Assembly: GCF_002192455.1 (NCBI RefSeq)
Contig: NZ_CP021744.1
Span: 7,402,501-7,466,500, forward strand
Direction of reading: 5' to 3'
Source: Streptomyces albireticuli
GTDB lineage: Bacteria > Actinomycetota > Actinomycetes > Streptomycetales > Streptomycetaceae
Length of the DNA stretch: 64,000 nt
Below, one piece after another: positions 32,632 through 40,764 of the stretch. Position numbers and translations under genes: made by a program. A model generated the notes under the pieces. The model did no database searches. It was not told the origin of the DNA and saw nothing but the letters and a program-made list of their open reading frames with translations. Within the stretch, counting starts at the first letter, position 1. Each line of letters begins with the position of its first letter.

Positions 32632-34116
32632 ATGAGTGACCGCACCCTCACTGCGGCCGACACTGAGCCCGGCGTCACCGCCCCGGCCACGGCGTCCCCA
32701 CACGTCGACGCCGGCGACGCCGGTTACAGCAAGGACCTCAAGTCCCGCCACGTCAACATGATCGCCATCGGCGGGGCGATCGGCACCGGCCTCTTCCTCG
32801 GCGCCGGTGGCCGCCTCGCCAACGCGGGCCCCTCCCTCTTCATCGCCTACGCGGTGTGCGGAGTGTTCGCCTTCTTCGTCGTCCGGGCACTCGGTGAGCT
32901 CGTGCTCTACCGCCCGTCCTCCGGCGCGTTCGTCTCCTACGCACGAGAGTTCATGGGGGAGAAGGGCGCCTTCACCGCCGGCTGGCTCTACTTCCTGAAC
33001 TGGGCCACCACCGGCATCGCCGACATCACGGCCGTCGCCACGTACACCCACTACTGGGGCATGTTCAGCGACATCCCGCAGTGGGTGCTCGCCCTGATAG
33101 CCCTCGCCGTCGTCCTCACCGTGAACCTCATCTCGGTGAAGTACTTCGGTGAGATGGAGTTCTGGTTCGCGATCATCAAGGTCGGCGCCCTGGTCCTCTT
33201 CATGTTCATCGGCATCTTCCTGCTGGTCACCCAGCACGACGTCGGTGGCAGCACCCCGGGTATCGCGAACATCATGGACAACGGCGGCGTCTTCCCCTCC
33301 GGTGTGATGCCGATGCTGCTCGTCATCCAGGGTGTCGTCTTCGCCTACGCCTCGGTCGAGCTGTGCGGCGTCGCCGCGGGCGAGACCAAGAACCCCGAGA
33401 AGATCATGCCGAAGGCGATCAACTCGATCATGTGGCGCGTCGGCCTCTTCTACGTCGGCTCGGTCATCCTGCTCGCCCTGCTGCTGCCGTACAACGCCTT
33501 CACCGGCGACGAGAGCCCCTTCGTCACCGTCCTGGGCAAGATCGGCGTCCCCTACGCGGCCGGCGTGATGAACCTCGTCGTCCTCACCGCGGCGCTCTCC
33601 AGCCTCAACTCGGGCCTCTACTCCACCGGCCGCATCCTGCGCTCGATGGCCATGTCGGGCTCGGCGCCGAAGTTCACCGGTCTGATGAACAAGGGCCAGG
33701 TGCCCTACGGCGGCATCCTGCTCACCGCGTTCTTCTGTGTGCTGGGCGTCGGTCTCAACTTCGTCGTCCCCGCGGACGCCTTCGAGATCGTGCTGAACTT
33801 CGCCGCCATCGGCATCATCGGCACCTGGGGCATGATCATGCTCTGCTCGCTCCTCTTCTGGAAGCGCGCCAAGGAGGGCAAGCTCTCCCGCCCCTCCTAT
33901 CAGCTGCCCTGGGCCCCGTACACCCAGATCATCACCCTGGTCTTCCTGGCCTCGGTGCTGGGCCTGATGGCCGCCGAGCCCGGCGCCGGCCGCACCACCG
34001 TGCTGTGCCTGCCGCTGATCGTGGCGGCGCTGGTCGGCGGCTGGTTCGTCGTCCGCGGCAAGGTCGCGCGGATCAAGCACGAGACCGAGCTGGAGCGTGC
34101 CGGGGCCGAGCAGTAG
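32632..34116 (+). CDS. amino-acid permease (APC family, AnsP/GabP-like)
   Basis: A 494-residue transporter with twelve predicted membrane helices (from about 40 to 475). The N-terminal KDLKSRHVNMIAIGGAIGTGLFLGAG is the hallmark of the amino-acid transporter subfamily, with GxGLF in the first helix. FAYASVELCGVAAGETKNPEKIMPKAI (helix 6 region) and SGLYSTGRILRSMAMSGSAPK are also conserved. It should import an amino acid by proton symport across the cytoplasmic membrane. The closest type is asparagine or GABA permease, but the substrate cannot be fixed. Codon usage is rich in C-ending codons, suggesting good expression. It has a long leader. Confidence 0.92.
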   Translation: MSDRTLTAADTEPGVTAPATASPHVDAGDAGYSKDLKSRHVNMIAIGGAIGTGLFLGAGGRLANAGPSLFIAYAVCGVFAFFVVRALGELVLYRPSSGAFVSYAREFMGEKGAFTAGWLYFLNWATTGIADITAVATYTHYWGMFSDIPQWVLALIALAVVLTVNLISVKYFGEMEFWFAIIKVGALVLFMFIGIFLLVTQHDVGGSTPGIANIMDNGGVFPSGVMPMLLVIQGVVFAYASVELCGVAAGETKNPEKIMPKAINSIMWRVGLFYVGSVILLALLLPYNAFTGDESPFVTVLGKIGVPYAAGVMNLVVLTAALSSLNSGLYSTGRILRSMAMSGSAPKFTGLMNKGQVPYGGILLTAFFCVLGVGLNFVVPADAFEIVLNFAAIGIIGTWGMIMLCSLLFWKRAKEGKLSRPSYQLPWAPYTQIITLVFLASVLGLMAAEPGAGRTTVLCLPLIVAALVGGWFVVRGKVARIKHETELERAGAEQ

Positions 34117-34133
34117 CCTCCCCTCTCCGGTAA

Positions 34134-34168
34134 GGAGCCGGCCGTCCCCTCGGGGGGCGGCCGGCTCC
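34134..34168. terminator. 16-bp hairpin terminator between convergent genes
   Basis: The arms 34134-34149 and 34153-34168 pair throughout with one G.U and a 3-base loop. It lies between the permease and the oxygenase genes. Confidence 0.8.
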
Positions 34169-34184
34169 TCGCGTCTCCGCGCCG

Positions 34185-35144
34185 CTACCCGAGGTCGTCC
34201 CAGGTGACCACCGGGCTCCCGGCCCGCAGGCTGAAGTCCACGGCCGGGTTGCGCACCGGCCACTTCAGCCGCAGCCAGTGCGGCACCGTCGCCGCGATCC
34301 CGTCGTCACCCGCCAGATGCCAGAAGGTGTTGGAGTCCTGCCGGGCGAAGTAGGGGCAGAAGAGGGAGATCACCAGGACCACCCGCCGCCCCTTCGTCAC
34401 CGGTGTGACCGCGTGGAAGATGCGGCTCCCGTGGAGGAACAGCGTCGCCCCGCGCTCCCCGCACGCCGCCTCGCGGATCCGGGCGTCCCCCGGCGACGCC
34501 CGCGGGAACTCCTCCGTACGTCCCTGGAAATAGGTGAAGCGGCCGCCCTCGTAGTCCTCGTAGCCGTTCAGCTGGATCGTGAAGACGTAGTCCATGCCGT
34601 CGCGGTGCCACCGCACGATCTCCGGCCGCCCCTGACCGCTGCCGTAGTTGATCTGGGCGGTGGGGATCCGCAGCGGGTGCGGGATCAGCGGGACCCCGAC
34701 CAGCCGGGAGCACGCCACCAGGAACGCCCGGTCGCGGATCATGTTGTTGATGAAGGGCGAGAGCAGGTCCGCGCTGCGCAGCCGCCGCGTCGCGATGAAC
34801 CGGCTGTGCCCCGCCGTGCCCTCCAGGGCGTCGCACACCTCGGTCAGGCAGGCCAGCCCCTCGTGGGTGAGCAGCTGGAACGGCCCCACGACGGCCGTGT
34901 CGTCCAGCCGGCCACGCCACGCGCCGAGCTCGTCGCTCCGGTAACCGAACTCCCGCAGTGAGACGCGCGGCCCGGCCGCCGCCGGGTCCACGAACCCGCT
35001 CCGCCACCGCGGCTCCGCCGGCAGCGTCGCGCCCCGCCGGGGGGTACGCGCCCGCAGGGCGTGCGAGAGCTGCTGGAGTCCGGTCGGGGTTCTCGGGAGG
35101 TCGAGCGCGCTCGTTCCGGCGCTCCGCGCCGAGGGCATGGGCAT
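34185..35144 (-). CDS. 2-oxoglutarate/Fe(II)-dependent oxygenase
   Basis: A 319-residue protein with a jelly-roll oxygenase core. The iron ligands are His and Asp in RWHRDGMDYVF (about residue 180) and a distal His in IFHAVTPV (about 242). The 2OG-binding Arg follows in TKGRRVVLVI. The segment between, GYEDYEGGRFTYFQ, is typical of prolyl-4-hydroxylase-like members. It probably hydroxylates an unknown small molecule or peptide. The start at 35144 has AAGGAG five bases away; a second in-frame ATG is two codons in. It is divergent from the permuted tRNA-like RNA, with 115 bases between the start codon and the probable RNA transcription start. Confidence 0.85.
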   Translation of the reverse strand: MPMPSARSAGTSALDLPRTPTGLQQLSHALRARTPRRGATLPAEPRWRSGFVDPAAAGPRVSLREFGYRSDELGAWRGRLDDTAVVGPFQLLTHEGLACLTEVCDALEGTAGHSRFIATRRLRSADLLSPFINNMIRDRAFLVACSRLVGVPLIPHPLRIPTAQINYGSGQGRPEIVRWHRDGMDYVFTIQLNGYEDYEGGRFTYFQGRTEEFPRASPGDARIREAACGERGATLFLHGSRIFHAVTPVTKGRRVVLVISLFCPYFARQDSNTFWHLAGDDGIAATVPHWLRLKWPVRNPAVDFSLRAGSPVVTWDDLG

Positions 35145-35259
35145 GGGGCATCTCCTTCGAGGAGAACGCGATCCGCTGAATGCCGAGTATCAAAACGCCG
35201 CCCCCGGGCCGTCACAAGGCCCGAACCCGCCAGCGTCCCCCCGCCCGGCGGCGCCCGGC

Positions 35260-35287
35260 TTGCCGCCTATCGGATGACAAGTAGCGT
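35260..35287 (+). promoter_or_regulatory. probable promoter of the permuted tRNA-like RNA
   Basis: TTGCCG (35260-35265) and TAGCGT (35282-35287) are separated by 16 bases and fit the streptomycete housekeeping consensus fairly well. The same TAGCGT hexamer precedes the gene at 61383. A start about seven bases downstream falls at 35294-35295, exactly where the closing helix of the tRNA-like RNA begins. This is an inference from position and hexamers, not mapped. Confidence 0.5.
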
Positions 35288-35294
35288 TATTTCC

Positions 35295-35369
35295 GAACGG
35301 GTAGATGGTGCGTTCAAGTCCACCCGGCTCCACTCCAGGGGCCGTAGCTCAAGGCAGAGCGACCCGTTC
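35295..35369 (+). ncRNA. circularly permuted tRNA-Ala-like RNA upstream of the hydrolase-MprF operon
   Basis: The 3' half of a tRNA precedes its 5' half. The T arm is 35307-35324: stem GGTG-c-G with CCACC, one bulged C311, loop TTCAAGT. Acceptor 3' strand CGGCTCC is 35325-35331, followed by A332 (A73). A 5-base linker CTCCA (35333-35337) leads to acceptor 5' strand GGGGCCG (35338-35344). TA (U8, A9) and D arm GCTC-AAGGCA-GAGC follow (35347-35360). The acceptor pairs over 7 bp with G3.U70, the main alanyl-tRNA identity element. The anticodon-stem strands ACCCG (35362-35366) and CGGGT (35298-35302) pair, and pairing extends to 8 bp (35295-35302 with 35362-35369), so the molecule is open at the anticodon end and closed at the acceptor end. 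A14, G18-G19, A21 and the T-loop bases are canonical. It could be a permuted tRNA gene or a tRNA-mimic leader. Confidence 0.82.
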
Positions 35370-35404
35370 ACCCCCTATATCCCCACACGGACGTGGTGCG
35401 ACGG

Positions 35405-36721
35405 ATGCGGATGGCGGCGGGCCCGCTGGACTGGTCCCTGGTGAGCGGATGGATCCCGGTCGCCCTCCTCGTCGTGGGCCTGTGCGCGCTGGCGGCGCTG
35501 CTCCTCTCCCGCCGCCGCACCTGGTGGACCCGGTGGGCCCCGCTCGCCGTGCTGCTCGCCGCCGTCCTCACCTGGCTGCTGCGCACCGCCGTGGACGACT
35601 GGTGGCAGCCCTTCCCCGACCCGCTGCCGACCGATGTGGTGATCTGGGCCGGGATCGCCGTCCTCGGCGTCTGCCTCGCCGTCTTCCGGATTCCGCTCCT
35701 CCGCCCCCGGTACTGGGCGGGCGCCGTCCTCGCCGCCGTGCTCACCGTCCTCCTCGGTGCCTCGGAGATCAACAAGCACTTCGACCAGTACCCCACCGCG
35801 CGTACCGCCCTGAACTCCTGGCTGACCAAGACCACCAGCCTCGCCGACGCCACCGGACGCACCGAACCCGTCCTGCCCGTACCGCCCGGCAAGGTCACTG
35901 CCGACGTCTGGCGGCCCCCGCACGACCTCCCCGAGAACGGCACCCTCTCCAAGTCGGACATCCCCGGCACCCGCTCCGGCTTCGACGCCCGCGGCGCCTT
36001 CGTCTACCTCCCGCCCGCCTACCGCGCCACCCCCCGCCCCCTGCTCCCCGTCATCGTCCTCATGGCCGGCCAGCCCGGCTCCCCCGACGACTGGATCAAC
36101 TCCGGCCGGCTCCTCGACATGATGAACGCCTTCGCCGCGGGCCACCGCGGCCTCGCCCCCGTCGTCGTGGTCGTCGACCCGCTCGGCTCCCAGTTCGCCA
36201 ACACCCTCTGCATGGACTCCCGGCTGGGCAACGTCCAGACCTACCTCGCCACCGACGTCCCCGACTGGATCCGCACCCACCTCCAGGTCGCCACCGCCCG
36301 CACCTCCTGGGCGATCTCCGGCATCTCCTTCGGCGGCACCTGCTCCATCCAGCTCGGCGTCAACGCCCCCCAGGTCTACGGCGTCGTCAACGACATCTCC
36401 GGCCAGGAGGCACCGACCCTCGGCAGCAGGCAGAAGACCGTCGACAAGGCCTTCGGCGGCGACACCGCCGCCTTCGAGAAGGCCAACCCCCTCGACGTGC
36501 TCGCCCGGCAGCGCTTCCCCGACACCAAGGCCGCCTTCGTCGCCGGCAGCGACGACGGCACGTACCGGCCGCAGCAGCGCAAGGTCTACGACGCGGCGGT
36601 CAAGGCCGGCATGCGGGCCGAGTGGGTGCTGCTCCCCGGCGGCCACAGCTGGCAGGTCTGGCGCCCCGGCCTGGAGCGGCAACTGCCCTGGATCTCCCGG
36701 CAGACGGGACTGATCCGATGA
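35405..36721 (+). CDS. membrane alpha/beta-hydrolase, candidate aminoacyl-phosphatidylglycerol hydrolase
   Basis: A 438-residue protein. Three or four membrane helices span about residues 10-125, then an extracytoplasmic esterase-D/antigen-85-like alpha/beta-hydrolase domain (about 185-430). The nucleophile elbow is GISFGG (Ser), an Asp/Glu follows in GSDDGTY, and the catalytic His is in GGHSW. It overlaps the MprF-like gene by four bases (ATGA), so it is translationally coupled. In other actinobacteria a hydrolase next to an alanyl-PG synthase removes the amino acid from the lipid; the same role is inferred here. Starts at 35393, 35396, 35405 and 35411 are all possible; none has a clear Shine-Dalgarno. 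The tRNA-like RNA ends 35 bases upstream. Confidence 0.8.
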   Translation: MRMAAGPLDWSLVSGWIPVALLVVGLCALAALLLSRRRTWWTRWAPLAVLLAAVLTWLLRTAVDDWWQPFPDPLPTDVVIWAGIAVLGVCLAVFRIPLLRPRYWAGAVLAAVLTVLLGASEINKHFDQYPTARTALNSWLTKTTSLADATGRTEPVLPVPPGKVTADVWRPPHDLPENGTLSKSDIPGTRSGFDARGAFVYLPPAYRATPRPLLPVIVLMAGQPGSPDDWINSGRLLDMMNAFAAGHRGLAPVVVVVDPLGSQFANTLCMDSRLGNVQTYLATDVPDWIRTHLQVATARTSWAISGISFGGTCSIQLGVNAPQVYGVVNDISGQEAPTLGSRQKTVDKAFGGDTAAFEKANPLDVLARQRFPDTKAAFVAGSDDGTYRPQQRKVYDAAVKAGMRAEWVLLPGGHSWQVWRPGLERQLPWISRQTGLIR

Positions 36722-39246
36722 CCGCCGCCACCGCCGCGCCGCCCCCCGACGCCCCCACCCGCGGCGACGGCACCCACGCCTGGCGCGTCACCCTCGACAG
36801 GATCCTCGCCCCCGTCCGGCACGCCCCCTTCACCCTCGCCTTCCTCGCGGTGCTCTGGATCGTCGGAGCCGTCACCGGCAGCCTCGGCTCCGGCCCCGGC
36901 CGGCACCGCATGGAAACCGTCGCCGTCGGCGTCCCCGCGCTCGCCGAGGGCCGCTGGTGGACGCCCGCCAGCTCCCTCCTGTGGTGCCCCGGCCTCGGCG
37001 GCTACATCGGCTCCACGCTGGTCGTCCTCCTCCTCGTCACCCCCGCCGAGCGCCGCCTGGGCGTGGCCCGCACCGCCGCCGTCCTGCTCGGCGGCCAGAT
37101 CCTCGGCACGCTCCTCGGCGTCGGTGTCGTCAAGCTCGGCTCCCTGGCGGGGGAGTGGTGGCTGGACGAGCTCGCCGACTACCGCGCCGTGACCCCGAGC
37201 GTCGGCGCGCTCGCCGTCGGCGGGGTCCTCAGCTACCGCCTCACCGCCCTGTGGCGCCGCCGCACCCGACTCGGCATCGTCGCGTTCGCCCTGGTCATGG
37301 CCCTCTACGTCGGACACCTCCAGGGCGTGCTGCGGCTCGGCGGCGCCGTCGTCGGCCTCGTCGCCGGCGCCGTCATGTACCACCGGTCCGGGCCCTGGCG
37401 GCTGCGCTACTCCTCCCACACCGAGGCCCGCGTCCTGGTCGCGCTCGTCGTGGCCGCCGCGGCCATCGGCCCCATGGTGGCCATCCTCTACCGCGACTCC
37501 TACGGCCCCCTCAACTCCTTCCAGCTCTACGTCTCCGTCCAGCCCACCGACCAGGAGGTCGCCGACGCCTGCGCGGCCTCGGCGGAGGACTGCCACCTCA
37601 CCCACGCCCTGCGGAACTTCTACGACTCCCCGGCCACCGTCATGGCCGTGCTCGTCCCCGCCATGATGCTCGTCCTCGCGGAGGGCCTGCGCCGCGGGCT
37701 GCGCCTCGCCTGGGCCCTGGCGATCCTGGTCCACCTCGCCTGGATCGCCCTGTTCTCGTACTGGCTGAACGACTTCCTCAGCCACCCCGCGGGCTGGGCC
37801 GAGCCCACCGAACGCTCCACCTACGCCCAGGCCTTCGCGGAACAGATGCTGCTGCCCGTCCTCGTCGTCGCCCTCCTGATCGTCACCCGCGCCCGCTTCG
37901 ACCTGCGGCTGCCGCACTCGACGATCCGCCGGCTCGCGGCCGTGACCGGCGGCGCGCTCCTGGTCGCCTGCGCCGCGTACGTCGGCATCGGCTACGCCGT
38001 CCGCGACCAGTACGACCCCGACGCCACCCTGCCCCTGCTGCTCTCCGGGCTGCCCTCCGAGTTCCTGCCGCCCACCCTCGTCGGCGCGTTCGCCGACTGG
38101 CCCGTGCCCGTCGGCGGCACCGCCCAGGCCCTCTTCCAGTACTGCGGCCTCCTCTTCTGGCTCGTCACCCTGATCGCCCTGCTCTTCACCTTCCGGCGCC
38201 CCCGGCTGCACACCGACGCGGACGCGGCCGTACGGGCCCGGCGGCTCCTCATCGAGCAGGGCGGCTCGACGCTGTCGTACCTCACCACCTGGGACGGCAA
38301 CTACTACTGGTTCGACGACCGCGGGCGCGCCGCCGTCGCCTACCGGGTGGTCGCCACGGTCGCCCTGACCACGGGCGAACCCTTCGGCGCCCCCGACGCC
38401 CGCGCCGCCGCCGTCGCGGGCTTCTCCCGGTACTGCGACGAACGCGGCTGGACCCCCTGCCTCTACAGCGTCGGCGAGGAGACCCGTGAGGCATCCGAAC
38501 GGCTCGGCTGGCGGTCGGTGCAGGTCGCCGAGGACACCGTCGTCCCGCTGCCCGACCTCGCCTTCACCGGCAAGAAGTGGCAGGACGTCCGCACCGCACT
38601 CAACAAGGCCAAGAAGGAGGGCATCACCGCCGAGTGGTGGTCCTACCCCGACGCCCCCGTCGCCCTCACCGACCAGGTGCGCTCCATCTCCGAGGAATGG
38701 GTCGCCGACAAGGGACTCCCGGAGATGGGCTTCACCCTCGGCGGCCTCGACGAACTCGACGACCCTTCGGTGCGCTGCCTCCTCGCCGTCGACGCCGACC
38801 GCACCGTGCACGGCATCACCAGCTGGATGCCGGTGTACGGCCACGGCAAGCCCGTCGGCTGGACCCTGGACTTCATGCGCCGCCGGACGAGCGGCTTCCG
38901 CGGCTCGATGGAATTCCTCATCGCCTCCGCCGCCCTCGGCTTCCAGGAGGAGGGCGCCCGCTTCCTCAGCCTCTCCGGCGCCCCCCTGGCCCGCAAGGCG
39001 ACGGAAGAACCACCGGCGGCGCTCCAGCGCATCCTCGACCTCGGCGGGCGGGTCCTGGAACCGGTCTACGGCTTCCGCTCCCTGCTGGCTTTCAAGGCGA
39101 AGTTCCAGCCGGAGTACCGGCCGATGTACATGACGTACCCGGACCCGGCGGCGCTGCCGGCGATCACGCGGGCGATCGGGAAGGCGTATCTGCCGCACAT
39201 GACGGCAGCTCAGGGGGTCCGGCTGATGAGGCAGTTCTCGTCGTAG
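36718..39246 (+). CDS. MprF-like aminoacyl-phosphatidylglycerol synthase (DUF2156)
   Basis: An 842-residue membrane protein. The N-terminal 500 residues hold about a dozen hydrophobic helices; the first part (TPAERRLGVARTAAVLLGGQILGTLLG) recalls a rhomboid-like fold. The C-terminal cytosolic domain (about 510-820) is a GNAT-like DUF2156 domain as in MprF/LysX: GGSTLSYLTTWDGNYYWF, FSRYCDERGWTPCLYSV, LALTGKKWQDVRTALNKA-like (TGKKWQDVRTALNKAKKEG), GFRGSMEFLIASAALGFQEEGARFLSLSGAPLA and FKAKFQPEYRPMYM. Such enzymes transfer an amino acid from aminoacyl-tRNA to phosphatidylglycerol and flip the product, raising resistance to cationic peptides. The amino acid is not evident from this domain, but the upstream RNA points to alanine. 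Confidence 0.9.
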   Translation: MTAATAAPPPDAPTRGDGTHAWRVTLDRILAPVRHAPFTLAFLAVLWIVGAVTGSLGSGPGRHRMETVAVGVPALAEGRWWTPASSLLWCPGLGGYIGSTLVVLLLVTPAERRLGVARTAAVLLGGQILGTLLGVGVVKLGSLAGEWWLDELADYRAVTPSVGALAVGGVLSYRLTALWRRRTRLGIVAFALVMALYVGHLQGVLRLGGAVVGLVAGAVMYHRSGPWRLRYSSHTEARVLVALVVAAAAIGPMVAILYRDSYGPLNSFQLYVSVQPTDQEVADACAASAEDCHLTHALRNFYDSPATVMAVLVPAMMLVLAEGLRRGLRLAWALAILVHLAWIALFSYWLNDFLSHPAGWAEPTERSTYAQAFAEQMLLPVLVVALLIVTRARFDLRLPHSTIRRLAAVTGGALLVACAAYVGIGYAVRDQYDPDATLPLLLSGLPSEFLPPTLVGAFADWPVPVGGTAQALFQYCGLLFWLVTLIALLFTFRRPRLHTDADAAVRARRLLIEQGGSTLSYLTTWDGNYYWFDDRGRAAVAYRVVATVALTTGEPFGAPDARAAAVAGFSRYCDERGWTPCLYSVGEETREASERLGWRSVQVAEDTVVPLPDLAFTGKKWQDVRTALNKAKKEGITAEWWSYPDAPVALTDQVRSISEEWVADKGLPEMGFTLGGLDELDDPSVRCLLAVDADRTVHGITSWMPVYGHGKPVGWTLDFMRRRTSGFRGSMEFLIASAALGFQEEGARFLSLSGAPLARKATEEPPAALQRILDLGGRVLEPVYGFRSLLAFKAKFQPEYRPMYMTYPDPAALPAITRAIGKAYLPHMTAAQGVRLMRQFSS

Positions 39247-40493
39247 GGGCCGTCCACCGGGTCGCCGTCAGGGGCCCGCGCCACTGAACGGGCAGTGTCC
39301 GGAGCCCTCCGCCGGGGGAGCCGGTCCGTGCACCGGTCCAGCGTGTCGAGCGGCGCCGCCGGGCGCAGGCCGGGCATGCGGTGCAGCAGACCGCTGATCG
39401 CGATTTCGAGCTCGGCCGTGGCCAGAGCCGCCCCCAGGTACCTGTGCGGGCCCTGGCCGTAGACGAGATGGGCGTTGCCCCGGTGCCGGATGCCGAACCG
39501 GCCGGGGTCCTTGAAGGGCGCGGGGTCGCGATTGGCGGCCCAGGTGAGCGGCATGACGCTGTCGCCCCGCCGGACGGCCGTGCCGCCGAGTCCGAAGTCC
39601 TCGCGCGCCACGAGGACGCGGAACAGCAGGGCCGGGGTCTGATAGCCAATCAGCTCCTGGACGGCGTTCGGGATCAGCTCCGGCTCGGAGCGCAGCGCCC
39701 GCAGCTGATCGGGGTGGCGCAACAGCCTCCAGACGGACGCCGCGATGGCGCCGGCGGTGCATTCGTAGCCGGCGAGGAGAATGCTGAGGGCCAGCTGGAC
39801 GATCTCGGCGTCGGTCAGCCGGTCGTCACCCTCCTGTGCCGCCAGCCAGGCGCTGAGCAGATCGTCGCCGGGGTGCGCCCGCTTCTCCTCCAGGTGCCGC
39901 TCAAGATGGGCGAGCACGTCGAGCAACGCGGACATCGCCTCGTCCTGGGGGGCCTCACCGATCGCGGCCATCCGGTCCGCCCACCGCCGGAACCGCACAT
40001 TGTCCCGGGCCGGAACGCCGAGGATCTCGCAGATCACGGTGATCGGGAGCGGCAAGGACAGCCCCGGTACGAGACCCGCGGGCGGCCCCGACTCCTCAAG
40101 GGCGTCCAGGAGCCCGTCGGTCAGCTCCTGGACACGGGGGCGCAGCGCGGTGACCCGGCGGGCGGTGAGCGGCTTGGCCGTCAGATTGCGCAACTGGGTG
40201 TGGGGAGGCCCGTCGAGAAGGAGCGTACGGTCGCGCAGGACGCCCTCGCCCATCGGCCCGGCCGCGCCCAGCTCCGGTGTGCCCGCCGTGACATCGCGCG
40301 CGAGCGAGGGATGGCTCAGCGCCGTACGGACCCCGTCGTATCCCCTGACGGCCCAGACCAGCTCCCCGCCGGGAAGGCGCGTCCGGAAGACGGCGCTCTC
40401 GGGCAAGGCCGGGGGATCGCCCCTGAACTCCCGTACCGGCATGTCGTAAACGTGCCCGCGATCGTCCACTCCGGCCCCCTCGGCAGGTGCCAT
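39210..40493 (-). CDS. cytochrome P450-fold protein lacking heme-ligand Cys and ExxR Arg
   Basis: A 427-residue P450-like protein of bacterial CYP length and order: YDMPVREFRGDPP start, LLDGPPHTQLRNL helix C, I-helix AGYECTAGA (241-249), and K-helix/heme region. Two near-invariant residues are replaced: the ExxR Arg is Gly283 (QELIG) and the heme-thiolate Cys is Tyr352 (YGQGPHRYLG; TAC instead of TGC). It should therefore not bind heme in the normal way. P450 homologues without the Cys, such as DesVIII and EryCII, act as helper proteins for glycosyltransferases, but no glycosyltransferase lies beside this gene. The 3' end overlaps the MprF-like gene by 37 bases in the opposite direction. The start at 40493 is the best family match, with weak Shine-Dalgarno. 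Confidence 0.85.
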   Translation of the reverse strand: MAPAEGAGVDDRGHVYDMPVREFRGDPPALPESAVFRTRLPGGELVWAVRGYDGVRTALSHPSLARDVTAGTPELGAAGPMGEGVLRDRTLLLDGPPHTQLRNLTAKPLTARRVTALRPRVQELTDGLLDALEESGPPAGLVPGLSLPLPITVICEILGVPARDNVRFRRWADRMAAIGEAPQDEAMSALLDVLAHLERHLEEKRAHPGDDLLSAWLAAQEGDDRLTDAEIVQLALSILLAGYECTAGAIAASVWRLLRHPDQLRALRSEPELIPNAVQELIGYQTPALLFRVLVAREDFGLGGTAVRRGDSVMPLTWAANRDPAPFKDPGRFGIRHRGNAHLVYGQGPHRYLGAALATAELEIAISGLLHRMPGLRPAAPLDTLDRCTDRLPRRRAPDTARSVARAPDGDPVDGPYDENCLISRTP

Positions 40494-40764
40494 GATGGCA
40501 CCGGGAGTACGGCTACCCGGCAGGACCGGCCGCGGGCAAGGCCACGACATCGGCCACCCCGTCTGTACGGTCCCGGGCCCGTCGGCAACCCCCAGGCGCT
40601 CCCGGACCCACAGACCTGCCCGGCTCTCAGTGCTGACGGCCGGGGAACCCCTGACGGCCCGCCGCCCGGCAGCCCGCACCGCACGGGGGTGCCACCGGGG
40701 AGCCGGTGCCGTACAGCCCACCGGCTCGTCCGTGGTCGCCCCTTCCCGGTAGAACTCCCGGGGC

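Noticed and set aside
35305..36717. An in-frame N-terminal extension of the MprF-like protein that would make it 1,313 residues and run through the tRNA-like RNA and hydrolase gene
   Set aside because: The extension is Arg/Pro-rich low-complexity sequence and overlaps a well-supported hydrolase in another frame; the ATG at 36718 with ATGA overlap is the natural start.
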